From Ravibacter sp037191015 (lineage in GTDB: Bacteria; Bacteroidota; Bacteroidia; Cytophagales; Spirosomataceae), in assembly GCA_037191015.1 (NCBI GenBank), contig JBBCKD010000026.1:62001-126000 (forward strand): a stretch of DNA of 64,000 nt, in the 5' to 3' direction. Below the pieces are notes generated by a model, which was not told the DNA's origin, ran no database searches, and was given only the letters and a program-made list of their open reading frames with translations. How positions within the stretch are numbered: position 1 is the stretch's first letter; every line of letters starts with the position of its first letter. Shown piece by piece: positions 1 through 9,814 of the stretch. The position numbers and the translations under genes were made by a program.

Positions 1-109
1 AATGCAGGGACGTGACCTGGTCCAGGGGCGGACGCTGCAGGAAGTCTTCGTTGCAGGAGGTAAACAGGGCAAGCGATATCAGGACGAAAAATATATTTTG
101 AATCTTCAT
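1..109 (-). CDS. SusD/RagB-like lipoprotein, N-terminal fragment cut by window edge
   Basis: The first 36 codons of a gene that runs off the left edge. It starts at the ATG whose complement is at 107-109 and encodes a hydrophobic signal followed by the lipobox LFTSC and then NEDFLQRPPLDQVT. A lipobox followed by 'DFL..PPLDQ' is typical of SusD-family outer-membrane lipoproteins, which cap SusC transporters and bind the glycan. It lies 13 bp downstream of the STN-containing SusC gene on the same strand, the usual SusC-SusD order. The fragment is too short for a substrate guess. Confidence 0.85.
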   Translation of the reverse strand, partial: MKIQNIFFVLISLALFTSCNEDFLQRPPLDQVTSLH

Positions 110-122
110 GACATTATTACTT

Positions 123-3100
123 CTAGAATGTGAGGTTAAGACCAAAAGACAATGAACGGAAGACAGGGTATATTACCCCGCTGCTGGAATAGCCACCGTA
201 TTTGGGATCGGAAGACAGCGCGGTCTCCGGGTCAAACACCTTGGGCATTTTGGATAAAAGCAGCAGGTTTTCTCCGGATAAGTAGATTCTCATATTCTGG
301 ATCTGAAGCCTTCTGAGAAAGTCTGCAGGTAAGGAATAGCCTATCTGAAGATTTTTGAGCCTCATGTAGGCTGCGTTCATCAGGTACCTGGTTTGCACCT
401 GCCTGTTTTTCAGGGTCTCGGAGGTAAAATAGGGTTTCGCGAAATAGGCATCGGTATTGGGGCCGAGCAAATTGGTTTCTGTCGACGGGCGCCAGTAATC
501 GAGTGCCGGGGAATCTTCAAACAGCGCCGAGCTTCCCCAGGCGCCGGTCAGCCCCCAGAACAACATCGAGTTGTTGTCGGCGTAGTAGTCCCTTTTGGCA
601 ATACCTTGCCAGAACATGTTGAAATCGAGTGATTTCCACTTAAATCCGGCCGTGATGCCCAGATTGTAGCGGGGAGTAAAATTCCCTATCACCTTAAGGT
701 CGCCGTGATCGTCCAGGGTACGGGTGCCGTCAGAAATGATATTGTCCCCGTCCAGATCCCGGTATTTCATGTCGCCGGGCCCCCAGTTGGGATGAAACCT
801 GGATTGATTGGGCATTGACTCGCCCGGGGCCTGGATAAGGCCGTCGCTTTCATACCCCCAGATTTCGCCGTATCGCTTCCCGGTATACCAGGTGTCGATG
901 AGGTTGTTATCGTTTTTGTATTTGATGATGGTCGAACGGTTATCGCCCAGCCCGATTCGCAGATCGTAAGAGAAGTTTGGAGAAACCCGGTCTTCCCAGC
1001 CGAGCGTCAGTTCAAATCCTTTTGTAAGAAGTTCTGCGTTGTTGGTCTGGGGCGTGGCTGCACCCAGCTGGTAAGGAAGCGTGATTGACGGGCCAAGCAT
1101 GTTGGTCGTTTTCCGGTTGAACCAGTCGAAAGAGAGGGTGAGACGGTTGTTGAGGAAGCCGGCATCAAACCCGAGGTTCAGGGTAGTGATAGTTTCCCAT
1201 GTGAGGTTGTCGCTGATAAGGGCCGGGGCTGTTGCGTATACAGGCCTTTCCTGGTCGATGATCCACGATAGCTCGTTATAGACCGGGATGGTAGAGAGGT
1301 AGAGGTAATTATTGACATTCTGATTGCCCAGCGAGCCGTAGGAACCTCTCAGCTTCAGCATTTTTACATAGGGCTCGATCGGGGCCCAGAAATCCTCCTG
1401 CGAAATGTTATAGCCGGCAGAAGCAGACGGGAAGAAACCCCAGCGCGATTCTTTGGCAAACCTCGATGATCCGTTATAGCGCGCGCTGAACTCAAACAGG
1501 TATTTTTCCCTGAAGTTATAATTCAGCCTGCCGAAAACACCCTGCGTAGCCCAGTGATAGATCTGGTCGCCGACAGTCTTGTCGCCGAGCGACGTACTGA
1601 GCGAAGGGACTTCTTCGGTAATCAGGTTTACGCCGGTAGCATTGATCCCCGAGAAGTAGCGTTCTTCCTGCTCATAGCCCAGCATAGGCTTGAAGTAATG
1701 CCCGCCGAGCGTCAGCTCATAAGAGGTAACGGCGTTGATCAACTGGTAGTTGTTTTTGGAGAAGGAGGAATTATAGCCTGTGGAAGGTTTGCCGATATTG
1801 CCCAGCGCGCCGGTCCCTACCTCTACCCATACCGGTTTGGGATTGGCCGTGTTGCTGAGGCCGACCAGGTTGTAGTTGTAGGTGAGGTTTGTTTTCCACC
1901 CCTTTACCGGCTCAATTTCAGTTCCGAGCGTAACAAAGAAATCGTTCTGTTCCGTCTTATCCCTCCCGGTGCCCTGCGCCCATCTGACGATCGGGTGCTG
2001 TATCGTTCCGTTGACATTATAAAACGGCATTACCGGAGCGAACTGAAGCGCCGCTACGAAAAAATTATCCCTGGTAACGGTAGTTTGACCGACCGGGTAG
2101 TCTGTTTTACTGACAGCGTATTTTATACTCGAATTGAATCTCAGCCAGCTTGTAATGCCTGTATTGAAGTTAGCCAGTAAATTATATCGCTTGTAGTAAT
2201 CGTAACCGTAAGAGTAGACGCCGTCCTGGTCGATGAAGCCGCCCCCGAGATAGTATTGCGCCTTATCGTTTCCGCCCGATATGTTTATGTTGTGTTTCTG
2301 ATTGAACGAAAAATCTTTCATGAGAAGCCGCGGCCAGTTGTTGTTGGCGTTTCCTTGCTGGCGGCCCGCCCATATGGTGTTCGGCGGGTTTTCGGGGTCA
2401 TATTCATAGGGGTAGGTCCCGTCGAGGTATCCCCTGATGCGTTCCATCTGGGCGTCTCCGTAGACGGCTGCCAGTCCTCCGTTGGCATTGGCCTGGTTAA
2501 AGGCAGTAGCCCAGGTAAGCGAGTTGACCTGGCTCGGCACCCGTACCGGCGAGGCCAGCGACAGGTTGGTCGAATACTGGATATTAACTTTTTCGCCTTT
2601 TGCCCCTTTTTTAGTGGTGATCAGTATAACACCGAACGGGGCGCGTGAACCGTAAATGGCGGATGCCGACGCATCTTTTAATACCGAAATACTTTCGATC
2701 GATTCCGGGTCTACGTTATTTACGTTCATTTCTACGCCGTCGACAAGTACCAGGGGCGATCCGCTGCCATGTATAGACCCGGTTCCGCGGATATTCCAGG
2801 TGCTTGACGCGCCGGGTTCTCCTCCGCGCATGCCCATCGTGATGTTCAGGTTAGGAGAAGTCCCCTTTATAAGATCCGCCACAGTATTTGCAGGCCGGTT
2901 GGCAAGCCTGTCGCCCGAGATGACGTCGACGGCTCCCGTCAGGTTTATCTTTTTCTGTGTGCCGTAGCCGACTACCACTACTTCTTCCAACGCCTTCTGG
3001 TCAACCACCATCCTGATATCGAGACTGTTCCTGCCGCCGGTTTCAACTTCCTGGTTCAGATAGCCGACGAAAGAGAAGACCAGCCGGGCATCTTCATCGG

Positions 3101-3638
3101 GAACCGAGATCTCAAAACGGCCTTCAGCATCGGAGACAGTCCCCTTCTGCGTACCTTTTATCAGAATATTGACACCGGGCAGACCGTCGCCCCTTTCGTC
3201 GGTGACAATTCCTTTTACTATTTTATCGGGTACGGTGATGCTGATGCTTTCAGGTTCTTCAGGTCGGGCGTCTGCCTTATCCAGCACAATATGCCCGCCG
3301 GATACTTCAAACGTCACCTGCAACGGGTTGAGGATCTTATCCAGCACTTCCGCAAGGCTCTGATTTTCGGCGGACACGGAAAGCGTCTGGTGTACCGGGA
3401 TGACCTGCGGGCTGTACACAAAGCGAACTTTAGCCCGTTTTTCGATAGCCCGGAGTACCTCCCTGATCTCTTTGTTTTCAAAATTCAGCGATATACGCTG
3501 ACTCAGCAGGTTCTGTCCCGAAGCGGGCCCCGCTTTACCGGCTCCGATGAATATCAGAGCCAAACACAGATGTAAAAACCCAATTCTCATTAAAAGTCTC
3601 AGATTCCTTCGGGGGAATACATGTTTTTTCATTATCAT
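123..3638 (-). CDS. SusC/RagA-family TonB-dependent outer-membrane transporter with STN domain
   Basis: Large TonB-dependent transporter, about 1172 residues from the ATG at 3638 (ATG at 3632 is equally possible). The frame stays open to 3740, but the upstream part is charged and unlike a signal, while the chosen start gives a basic N-terminus and a hydrophobic stretch (LHLCLALIFIGAGKAG). Domains in order: STN (begins ISLNFENKEIREVLRAIEKR), a carboxypeptidase-regulatory-like beta domain (GIVTDERGDGLPGVNILIKG), plug (VVVGYGTQKK, then LVDGVEM) and a C-terminal beta-barrel. The STN domain is the part that signals to a FecR anti-sigma factor, and a FecR gene lies immediately upstream on the same strand. 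The gene is followed 13 bp later by a SusD start, so this is a regulated SusCD uptake pair. The substrate cannot be inferred. Confidence 0.93.
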   Translation of the reverse strand: MIMKKHVFPRRNLRLLMRIGFLHLCLALIFIGAGKAGPASGQNLLSQRISLNFENKEIREVLRAIEKRAKVRFVYSPQVIPVHQTLSVSAENQSLAEVLDKILNPLQVTFEVSGGHIVLDKADARPEEPESISITVPDKIVKGIVTDERGDGLPGVNILIKGTQKGTVSDAEGRFEISVPDEDARLVFSFVGYLNQEVETGGRNSLDIRMVVDQKALEEVVVVGYGTQKKINLTGAVDVISGDRLANRPANTVADLIKGTSPNLNITMGMRGGEPGASSTWNIRGTGSIHGSGSPLVLVDGVEMNVNNVDPESIESISVLKDASASAIYGSRAPFGVILITTKKGAKGEKVNIQYSTNLSLASPVRVPSQVNSLTWATAFNQANANGGLAAVYGDAQMERIRGYLDGTYPYEYDPENPPNTIWAGRQQGNANNNWPRLLMKDFSFNQKHNINISGGNDKAQYYLGGGFIDQDGVYSYGYDYYKRYNLLANFNTGITSWLRFNSSIKYAVSKTDYPVGQTTVTRDNFFVAALQFAPVMPFYNVNGTIQHPIVRWAQGTGRDKTEQNDFFVTLGTEIEPVKGWKTNLTYNYNLVGLSNTANPKPVWVEVGTGALGNIGKPSTGYNSSFSKNNYQLINAVTSYELTLGGHYFKPMLGYEQEERYFSGINATGVNLITEEVPSLSTSLGDKTVGDQIYHWATQGVFGRLNYNFREKYLFEFSARYNGSSRFAKESRWGFFPSASAGYNISQEDFWAPIEPYVKMLKLRGSYGSLGNQNVNNYLYLSTIPVYNELSWIIDQERPVYATAPALISDNLTWETITTLNLGFDAGFLNNRLTLSFDWFNRKTTNMLGPSITLPYQLGAATPQTNNAELLTKGFELTLGWEDRVSPNFSYDLRIGLGDNRSTIIKYKNDNNLIDTWYTGKRYGEIWGYESDGLIQAPGESMPNQSRFHPNWGPGDMKYRDLDGDNIISDGTRTLDDHGDLKVIGNFTPRYNLGITAGFKWKSLDFNMFWQGIAKRDYYADNNSMLFWGLTGAWGSSALFEDSPALDYWRPSTETNLLGPNTDAYFAKPYFTSETLKNRQVQTRYLMNAAYMRLKNLQIGYSLPADFLRRLQIQNMRIYLSGENLLLLSKMPKVFDPETALSSDPKYGGYSSSGVIYPVFRSLSFGLNLTF

Positions 3639-3805
3639 TGTTAGTTTTGGTTGTTTTCGGAACAGGCAAGACCATCCTGTGCGGTCTGAAAAAGATCGCG
3701 TACCAGAGGTTAAGGATGTTTTCCGGCGGTGTAGCGGCACTGCCGGAATTTATTTATATACTGGTTTTATTAATTTTCTCTACTATAACGTATAGTCTAA
3801 ATCTG

Positions 3806-4876
3806 TCAGAACCTGCATCCGTTGCTTCTTATAAAGATCTCCCCGTCTTTTTCTTCTACGGTTGCCCTTACGGGCCGGCATACCAGGTGGAGTATCTCCC
3901 AGAAAGATTCGTTGCTGAAGGAAGCGGTGATCTGGCAATCGGCCAGCGTTTCCCGGTCATACCTGATCTTTACGGCATAACGTTTTTCAAGCTCATCGAA
4001 GATCTGCCCGATCGCAACACCTTCGTAAACGAAGTCGCGCTGCTCGCTCTTCCGGACTTCTACAGGATGTTCCACAACGGCCTTTTGCATGACTTCGTCA
4101 TCCTGTGAATAGACGATTTCCTGGTTCGGGTAAAGAATCCTGTTCGGTCCCGGCAAAGTTTTGTTCCGTACGGAAACCTCCACTTTTCCCGTCACTACCC
4201 GCACCTTTGTCTGGCGGGTAACCGGGTCGGTCACAACCTTGAAGCTTGTTCCGAGCACTTGCGTAACCACGTTCTCGGTCAGTACTTTGAAGGGACGATC
4301 CGGGTTTTTCACTACATCGAAAAAAGCGCCTCCCGAGAGCAAGACCAACCTTTCTCCATGCGGCTGTCGCTTCATCCTGATCGAGGATTCCGGGTCGAGC
4401 ACCGCCCGGCTTCCATCTTCAAGGATCACCTTCTTTTCACCCTGCCCGGTGTTTTCAAAAGTGAGCCAGTCTTCGCCGGGGCTAACCTCTGTATCAGCAG
4501 AATCAGTGCGATTCCAGGAATTTCTGCTGCCTGCCCAGCCGATCAATACAAATATGAGCGCTGCTGCGGCATATCTGATCCACTTCTGATAGGCAACCGG
4601 GATACGGGAAATCCTGTCCGGGGTATTTTTTTCAATTTTATAAAGCGTACGCTCGATGGCGTTTCCAATCTCCGCCGGTGAAAGCTCGTTTTCTTCCGAC
4701 TGCAATATCTTTAGCAGCATGATGGCCTGAATTACCTCTTCGCGTTTTTCAGGATGCTCTTTTACCCATTTTGTCCAGAAAATATTGGTGTCGGATCCTT
4801 TGGCAAACACCCATTCCCGGAAAAAATCATCGGTAGCGAAGTCTTCAGCACTAAAGTTTCGGTACTTTTCAAACAT
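3806..4876 (-). CDS. FecR-family anti-sigma factor
   Basis: 356 residues with the standard FecR layout: a cytoplasmic sigma-binding N-terminal region (about 1-100), one membrane helix (YAAAALIFVLIGWAG, about 101-115), a periplasmic FecR domain (from VILEDGSRAVLDPESSIRM to GTSFKVVTDPVT and KVRVVTGKVEV) and a C-terminal DUF4974/STN-like domain (VYEGVAIGQIFDELEKRY). FecR proteins hold an ECF sigma factor at the membrane and release or activate it when the STN domain of a ligand-loaded transporter docks. The neighbouring STN-bearing SusC is the natural partner. The likely sigma gene (9809-10405) is about 5 kb away with a SusCD pair in between, which is unusual. Confidence 0.93.
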   Translation of the reverse strand: MFEKYRNFSAEDFATDDFFREWVFAKGSDTNIFWTKWVKEHPEKREEVIQAIMLLKILQSEENELSPAEIGNAIERTLYKIEKNTPDRISRIPVAYQKWIRYAAAALIFVLIGWAGSRNSWNRTDSADTEVSPGEDWLTFENTGQGEKKVILEDGSRAVLDPESSIRMKRQPHGERLVLLSGGAFFDVVKNPDRPFKVLTENVVTQVLGTSFKVVTDPVTRQTKVRVVTGKVEVSVRNKTLPGPNRILYPNQEIVYSQDDEVMQKAVVEHPVEVRKSEQRDFVYEGVAIGQIFDELEKRYAVKIRYDRETLADCQITASFSNESFWEILHLVCRPVRATVEEKDGEIFIRSNGCRF

Positions 4877-4914
4877 TATTTTGATCGGTTATAATTCAGT
4901 GAATGGAAAAGGGC

Positions 4915-4928
4915 AGGGTAGATACCCT
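4915..4928. promoter_or_regulatory. Perfect 6-bp inverted repeat upstream of fecR
   Basis: AGGGTA-GA-TACCCT lies 39 bp upstream of the FecR start codon. Read on the minus strand it begins GTAGGGTATC and ends ACCCTGCC. A related run (TATAGGCACCCCCTGCC) lies upstream of the STN-less SusC at 9797-9814. The position fits an operator, ECF promoter element or 5' leader hairpin. Two sites are too few to decide. Confidence 0.35.
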
Positions 4929-5000
4929 ACTTTTTGAAAAAAAATCTTACAAGTCTCCAAACCACCCCCGGCAAAGGAGTGGTTGGGGGGCAATCCGGTA

Positions 5001-5037
5001 AAAAAAAGCTGCAGGACATCGGTCCCGCAGCTTTTTT
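5001..5037 (-). terminator. Rho-independent terminator of the STN-less SusCD operon
   Basis: A-tract, then GCTGC-a-GGAC-ATCG-GTCC-c-GCAGC, then T-tract. The two stem blocks (GCTGC/GCAGC and GGAC/GTCC) are separated by one mismatch. It begins about 30 bp past the SusD stop codon, and on the minus strand the hairpin is followed by seven T. It separates the upstream SusCD pair from FecR. The symmetric A and T tracts mean it could work in both directions. Confidence 0.85.
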
Positions 5038-5068
5038 TAAAATCCTATCAAACTTACTCCCGGCGGGT

Positions 5069-6559
5069 CTAGTACCCTTCGTTCTGGGTGAGCACTCCGT
5101 TTCCGGCGAGCTGAATCTGCTCGAGGGGGATCGGGAAGTACTTCATGAAGGGCTGGGCATTTCTGACCACCATAACCGCCCGGCCGGTAGAAGGGTTATA
5201 TTCGCCTTCAACGCTTTGCAGCACCTGTACGAACCTTCCGGTGCGGACGAGGTCAAACCAGCGGTTGTTCTCTACCGCCAATTCGAGGCGCCTTTCCAGC
5301 AGCAGCTTGTCCATAAACGCGTCGGCAGTAGGTACGTCTGCTGCAGTATAGTTATGCTTATCAGACTGGAAAGCTCTTGCCCGGACCTTGTTCAGCTCCA
5401 CCAGCGCCTTGTCGTTTTCGCCCAATTTATGCAATACTTCGGCATACAGGAGCACCATATCGGCATAGCGGAGCAGGGGAATGTCGAGGCCGGAGCTGGC
5501 CGCAATTTCGGCAGCGATTCTCCATTTGCTGAAGTACGGCCACCAGAAGGCATCGCTTTCGGATGTTGAATTCCAAAGGAGGGCCTCTTCGGTAATGGTC
5601 TGCTTAAACCGGGTATCTTCCGGGTCAAACGTTTTGTGCAGATCCCAGGTGGGGCGGCCGATACGGCTTCCTCCATTTGAATATCCCTTTACCCCTCCGT
5701 TGGGCAACAGGTTATAGCTGAGGGTGTGCCCGTTTGTACCGCCTACATAGGCCACCGAAAAAATAGCCTCCTTATTGACTTCCGTAGCGACCTGGAACAG
5801 ATCTCTGTAGTTAGGTAAAAGCTGGTAGTCAAATTCGGCGCTGTTGAGCCTTTCGAGCAGCGTACGGGCGGCGCTCCAGTTTTCGCGGTATACCTGTACC
5901 TTGGCAAGAAGGGCGATGGCAGCACCAGTGGTTGCACGGCCCTGTACCGCTGTTTTGGGAAGCTTCGCTATGGCGTCGGTCAGGTCTTCCACTATGAGAT
6001 CATAGATCTCCTGTTCGGTTGCCCTCCCGATATTGGCCGCGGCAGTGATACCCAGCACTTCGGTCACTTTGGGGACACCACCGAATATCCTCACGAGGTC
6101 AAAGTAGAAGTAGGCCCTCAGGAACTTCGACTCTCCGATCAGCTGCTCTTTTTTGTTGGCCGCGTAGTCGGTCGGATCATCAATTTTCGAGAGGATCAGG
6201 TTTGCCCTGAAAATCCCGGCGTAAGAAGCTTTCCAGAAGTTGTTGATCTTCAGGTTGGAGGAAGTGACATCCAGCGTATTGATGGCATCCATCCCGGGGG
6301 AGTTCGCAAAATATTCCCCGTACATATTGTCGGAAGGGATCTCCATTAATTCGAAATCGGAAGGCACCCTCGACTGGAGCGCGTTGTAGATCCCGTAGAC
6401 CCCGAGCTCCATGTCGCGCGCATTGGAAAATGCATTGGTGCCGGTCAGGACTGATTCGGGAACCGGGTTGAGAAGCATATTCTCGCAGGAGGTCATAGAA
6501 AGCGATAGCGCCAGTACTCCTGCTACGTATATCTGATTAATCTTTTTCATCATTGTCAT
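5069..6559 (-). CDS. SusD/RagB-family nutrient-binding outer-membrane lipoprotein
   Basis: 496 residues. The signal peptide ends in the lipobox SMTSC, so Cys26 or nearby is lipidated; starts at the first, third or fourth codon (all Met) are possible. The body has SusD hallmarks: an early TNAFSNARDMELGVYGIYNAL helix region, the TPR-like core, and a C-terminal half with LRYADMVLLYAEVLHKLG followed by LELAVENNRWFDLVRTGR, then ending MKYFPIPLEQIQ near the carboxy end. SusD caps the paired SusC barrel and delivers ligand. It follows the STN-less SusC by 17 bp and is closed by the terminator at 5001-5037, so the two are co-transcribed. Confidence 0.94.
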   Translation of the reverse strand: MTMMKKINQIYVAGVLALSLSMTSCENMLLNPVPESVLTGTNAFSNARDMELGVYGIYNALQSRVPSDFELMEIPSDNMYGEYFANSPGMDAINTLDVTSSNLKINNFWKASYAGIFRANLILSKIDDPTDYAANKKEQLIGESKFLRAYFYFDLVRIFGGVPKVTEVLGITAAANIGRATEQEIYDLIVEDLTDAIAKLPKTAVQGRATTGAAIALLAKVQVYRENWSAARTLLERLNSAEFDYQLLPNYRDLFQVATEVNKEAIFSVAYVGGTNGHTLSYNLLPNGGVKGYSNGGSRIGRPTWDLHKTFDPEDTRFKQTITEEALLWNSTSESDAFWWPYFSKWRIAAEIAASSGLDIPLLRYADMVLLYAEVLHKLGENDKALVELNKVRARAFQSDKHNYTAADVPTADAFMDKLLLERRLELAVENNRWFDLVRTGRFVQVLQSVEGEYNPSTGRAVMVVRNAQPFMKYFPIPLEQIQLAGNGVLTQNEGY

Positions 6560-6576
6560 TAATTAAAAGCAGCCTG

Positions 6577-9500
6577 TCAAAATCCAAAGTTCACACCGAT
6601 CACATAGGTACGGTTCAGAGGTTCAGAACCGAGGTTGACACCCGGTGTACTATTGATACCCCCGACTTCACCCTGTGTGGTTCCTTCAGGGTTATAGGCG
6701 GCATTCAGCTTCGATTTGACCACCAGCACGTTGTTGATGGAAGCATATAGCCTGAGATTGCTCATTTTAAGTTTTTCAGCTGCTTTCGGAAGATTGTAGC
6801 CGAGGTTGATGGTCCTGACGTTCAGGAAAGAAGCATTCTCCAGGTAGTAGTCCGTATTGGTGTTGTACTGGAACAGTTTGTTAAGCGAAAGAGCCGGTGT
6901 CATGCCGTCGCCGGGTTCGTTCTCAGACCACCATTGGTTTTCGACCCGCGACCTTCTCATAGCGCCCATGGTGTTGCCCTCATAGTACTGGCTTTCTGCA
7001 TTAAACATCTTCGCCCCCAGAGACGCCTGCATGAAGATGCTGACATCAAAGTTTTTATACGAGAAGTCGTTGGTCATACCAAACAGCGACTTGGGCATAA
7101 AGCTTCCGAGTATGACACGGTCGTCGGGAGTAATTTTGCCGTCGCCGTTGGTGTCCTGCACAATAGGGTTGCCCGGAACCGTGCCGGGGAGAGCCGGTGT
7201 GCTCTCGATTTGCAGCTTATCCTGGAATACGCCGATCATTTTATACCCGTAATACGAGAACATCGGCACCCCTTTCCGCAGCAGGAATCCCATCGACCAG
7301 TATTCGTTGATACGCTCGTCTACTCCTCCCAGGTCGGTTACCTGGTTTTTATTGTGTGAGAAGTTGAAAGCAGTGTTCCAGGTGAAATTACCGCGTGCGA
7401 CATTACGGGTATTGAGCTCTATGTCAATACCTTTGTTCTCTATCTCCCCGGTATTGCTGATCGTATTGGTGAACCCGGTTACAGCCGGAACGTTCACGCT
7501 GTAGAGCATATCGGTAGTGCGGTTCCTGTAGAAATCGACGGAAAGACCGACCCTGTTCTGGAGCAGGCTCAGCTCGAAACCGAGGTTGATCCCCTTGGTT
7601 TTTTCCCACGATAGTTCGTTGTTGGCCATGCTGGTCTGGGCAATCCCGTTTACGGTAACGTTTCCGGGCGAGTAGACAGCATTGCTGACCGTGCCGAGGT
7701 ACTGGAAGTTACCGATGTTGAAATTACCGGTCACACCGTAGCTGGCTTTCAGCTTCAGTTCTGAAATGGCACGGACCGACTTTAAGAAATTTTCTTCAGA
7801 TACGCGCCATGCGCCGGACACCGAAGGGAAGTTACCCCATTTGTTGTCGGGCCCGAAACGGGAGCTTCCGTCGCGGCGGAATGATGCTTCAACCAGGTAT
7901 TTGTCTTTATAGCCGTAATTTACCCTGGCAAAATACGAGATAAGGCCCCATTCAGTGGCTGAAGAAGTGGTTGCCGACGGGTTGATGATGGCATTGTTTA
8001 GCGTTTTGACTTTGTCGTTGTTAAAGGAGTTGGCAACGGCAGCCATTGAAACCGATCGTGAAACCGTACGCTGGTAGGAAGCTCCGAGGAGTCCGCCTAT
8101 TTCGTGCGCATCGTTGAACGTCCTGGAGTAGTTCAGGATGTTTTCATTTACGGAGTTGATGGTGCGTGAGTCGCCGAGGCTTCCGGTCGTATTCACACCT
8201 GCATCGCCGATACCACCGGCCCAGTTGTTCGATTCGCTGAAGCCGATCGTATTTCCGACCGACGTTTTGAAGGTAAGGCCGTTGGCAATGTTGATATCAA
8301 GAAAAGCCCTGCCTATGTTGGAAAAGTAATTGACATAGCTTTCGGTGCCGTAGAGATAGACATACGGGCTGGCCTGTCCGGAATGGCCCGACGGAATATA
8401 GTCGGCCGTACGCGGATACTTTCCGTTGATCCTTTCCTTACCGACAAACGGAGGGTATTTAACCAGGTTCACCATATTGGAACCGGCTAATCTCCTTTTC
8501 GAGTAAGAAGGGCTGAGCTCAAGGCCAAGGTTGATGAATTTGTTGATTTTCATGTCGACATTAGCCCTTACGCCGAATTTTTTGTACCAGGAGGTTTTCA
8601 TCGTACCCTCCTCGTCCAGATACAGCGCCGATACGTAGTATTTCGACCTGTCGCTTCCGCCTGAGGCAGAGATGTTATAGCTCTGGATAGCGGCGGTCTG
8701 CATTACTTCGTCCTGCCATATGGTCTGCGGGAGCTCATAAGTGAGCGGGTTTACCCGGTATGAGGCCGGTCTGGCCGGGTCGTTGAACATATCGAGGTTC
8801 GGGTCCCCGCCTGCCCATACGAATTCCCGGTTCTGGTACCTGACCAGGTAGTCATACCACTCCCTGCCGACAAGCCAGTCATCAAAAAGCATGGCTTTTG
8901 AAAGGCCGAAGTAGGAGTTGACGCTTAGCTGGGTTTTGCCGGAGTTTCCTCTCTTGGTGGTGACGAGTATAACCCCGCTGGCTCCCCTCGACCCGTAGAT
9001 GGCTGTAGAAGAAGCATCTTTCAGTACCTCCACCGATTCTACGTCGTTCATATTGAGTGTCGCCAGATCACCGCCGGGGAATCCGTCTATTACCACCAGC
9101 GGGTTGTTGCCCGCGCTGATCGACCCCCAGCCCCGTACCCTGATGGCCGGCGCCTCACCCGGACGGTTGCGCCCGTTTGATATATTGACACCCGCCAGGC
9201 GGCCGGCCAGCACGTTTTCGATACGCCCGGAAGGAACCTGCTCGAGGTTCTTGTTTTCAAGGCGTGTTACCGACGAAGTTACCGACGACTTCTTACGGAC
9301 ACCATACCCGATGACGACGACTTCGTTCAAGGCTTCATAGTTGGGAACCAGGCTGACCCTGAGGCTCGAACTATTGCCTACAGGAACCTCTTGCGTAACG
9401 TACCCCACAAAGCTGAATACAAGTACGGCGTCGTCCGGGGCGCTGAGGTTAAAATTTCCTGATACATCGGTGGTAACCCCGCGCTGGGAGCCTTTTATAA

Positions 9501-9735
9501 GGATATTGACTCCGGGGAGCCCGTCGCCTTTCTCATCGACCACAGTTCCGGTGATATCCCTGTCGGCTTTCTGCTTCAGAATGCCGGCATGAACGGAAGC
9601 GGTATGCCCGGGAGCGGGGAATGGAATTCCGCCTGATGCTTTGTCCGCAAAAAGCGGCCCCAGGATCATCAGGGTGAGAAATCCGGCCCGGGCTCTAAAC
9701 CGGATGCTTTTTACAGGTAGCGTTTGTTTATTCAT
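6577..9735 (-). CDS. SusC/RagA-family TonB-dependent outer-membrane transporter without STN domain
   Basis: 1052 residues. Signal-like N-terminus (FLTLMILGPLFADKASGG), then directly the carboxypeptidase-regulatory-like domain (GTVVDEKGDGLPGVNILIKG), the plug (VVVIGYGVRKKSSVTSSVTR, VVIDGFPGGD, SSTAIYGSRGASGVILVTTK) and the barrel. No STN domain precedes the beta domain, unlike the SusC at 123-3638, so it should not signal through FecR. Its start lies 73 bp downstream of the ECF sigma gene and 17 bp upstream of its SusD. The two SusC proteins share the GDGLPGVNILIKG region but differ in architecture, so they are different transporters and not a recent tandem copy. Confidence 0.94.
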   Translation of the reverse strand: MNKQTLPVKSIRFRARAGFLTLMILGPLFADKASGGIPFPAPGHTASVHAGILKQKADRDITGTVVDEKGDGLPGVNILIKGSQRGVTTDVSGNFNLSAPDDAVLVFSFVGYVTQEVPVGNSSSLRVSLVPNYEALNEVVVIGYGVRKKSSVTSSVTRLENKNLEQVPSGRIENVLAGRLAGVNISNGRNRPGEAPAIRVRGWGSISAGNNPLVVIDGFPGGDLATLNMNDVESVEVLKDASSTAIYGSRGASGVILVTTKRGNSGKTQLSVNSYFGLSKAMLFDDWLVGREWYDYLVRYQNREFVWAGGDPNLDMFNDPARPASYRVNPLTYELPQTIWQDEVMQTAAIQSYNISASGGSDRSKYYVSALYLDEEGTMKTSWYKKFGVRANVDMKINKFINLGLELSPSYSKRRLAGSNMVNLVKYPPFVGKERINGKYPRTADYIPSGHSGQASPYVYLYGTESYVNYFSNIGRAFLDINIANGLTFKTSVGNTIGFSESNNWAGGIGDAGVNTTGSLGDSRTINSVNENILNYSRTFNDAHEIGGLLGASYQRTVSRSVSMAAVANSFNNDKVKTLNNAIINPSATTSSATEWGLISYFARVNYGYKDKYLVEASFRRDGSSRFGPDNKWGNFPSVSGAWRVSEENFLKSVRAISELKLKASYGVTGNFNIGNFQYLGTVSNAVYSPGNVTVNGIAQTSMANNELSWEKTKGINLGFELSLLQNRVGLSVDFYRNRTTDMLYSVNVPAVTGFTNTISNTGEIENKGIDIELNTRNVARGNFTWNTAFNFSHNKNQVTDLGGVDERINEYWSMGFLLRKGVPMFSYYGYKMIGVFQDKLQIESTPALPGTVPGNPIVQDTNGDGKITPDDRVILGSFMPKSLFGMTNDFSYKNFDVSIFMQASLGAKMFNAESQYYEGNTMGAMRRSRVENQWWSENEPGDGMTPALSLNKLFQYNTNTDYYLENASFLNVRTINLGYNLPKAAEKLKMSNLRLYASINNVLVVKSKLNAAYNPEGTTQGEVGGINSTPGVNLGSEPLNRTYVIGVNFGF

Positions 9736-9796
9736 CTGAATAAATAAATATTAAGTTGTTGATTATAAAATGTTTGCAAATTGTAAAGTCGTCTGC

Positions 9797-9814
9797 GGCA
9801 GGGGGTGCCTATAC
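9797..9814 (-). promoter_or_regulatory. Motif TATAGGCACCCCCTGCC overlapping the sigma-factor stop, upstream of susC
   Basis: On the minus strand this run starts at the sigma-factor stop codon (TAG) and ends about 60 bp before the SusC start. Its CCCTGCC end and the preceding GTA match the block upstream of fecR (4911-4930). It may be an ECF-sigma-related promoter or leader element, but that is inference from two copies. Confidence 0.3.

Noticed and set aside
1554..2180. 208-codon plus-strand frame inside the SusC gene
   Set aside because: Antisense to a beta-barrel with clear domains; no features.
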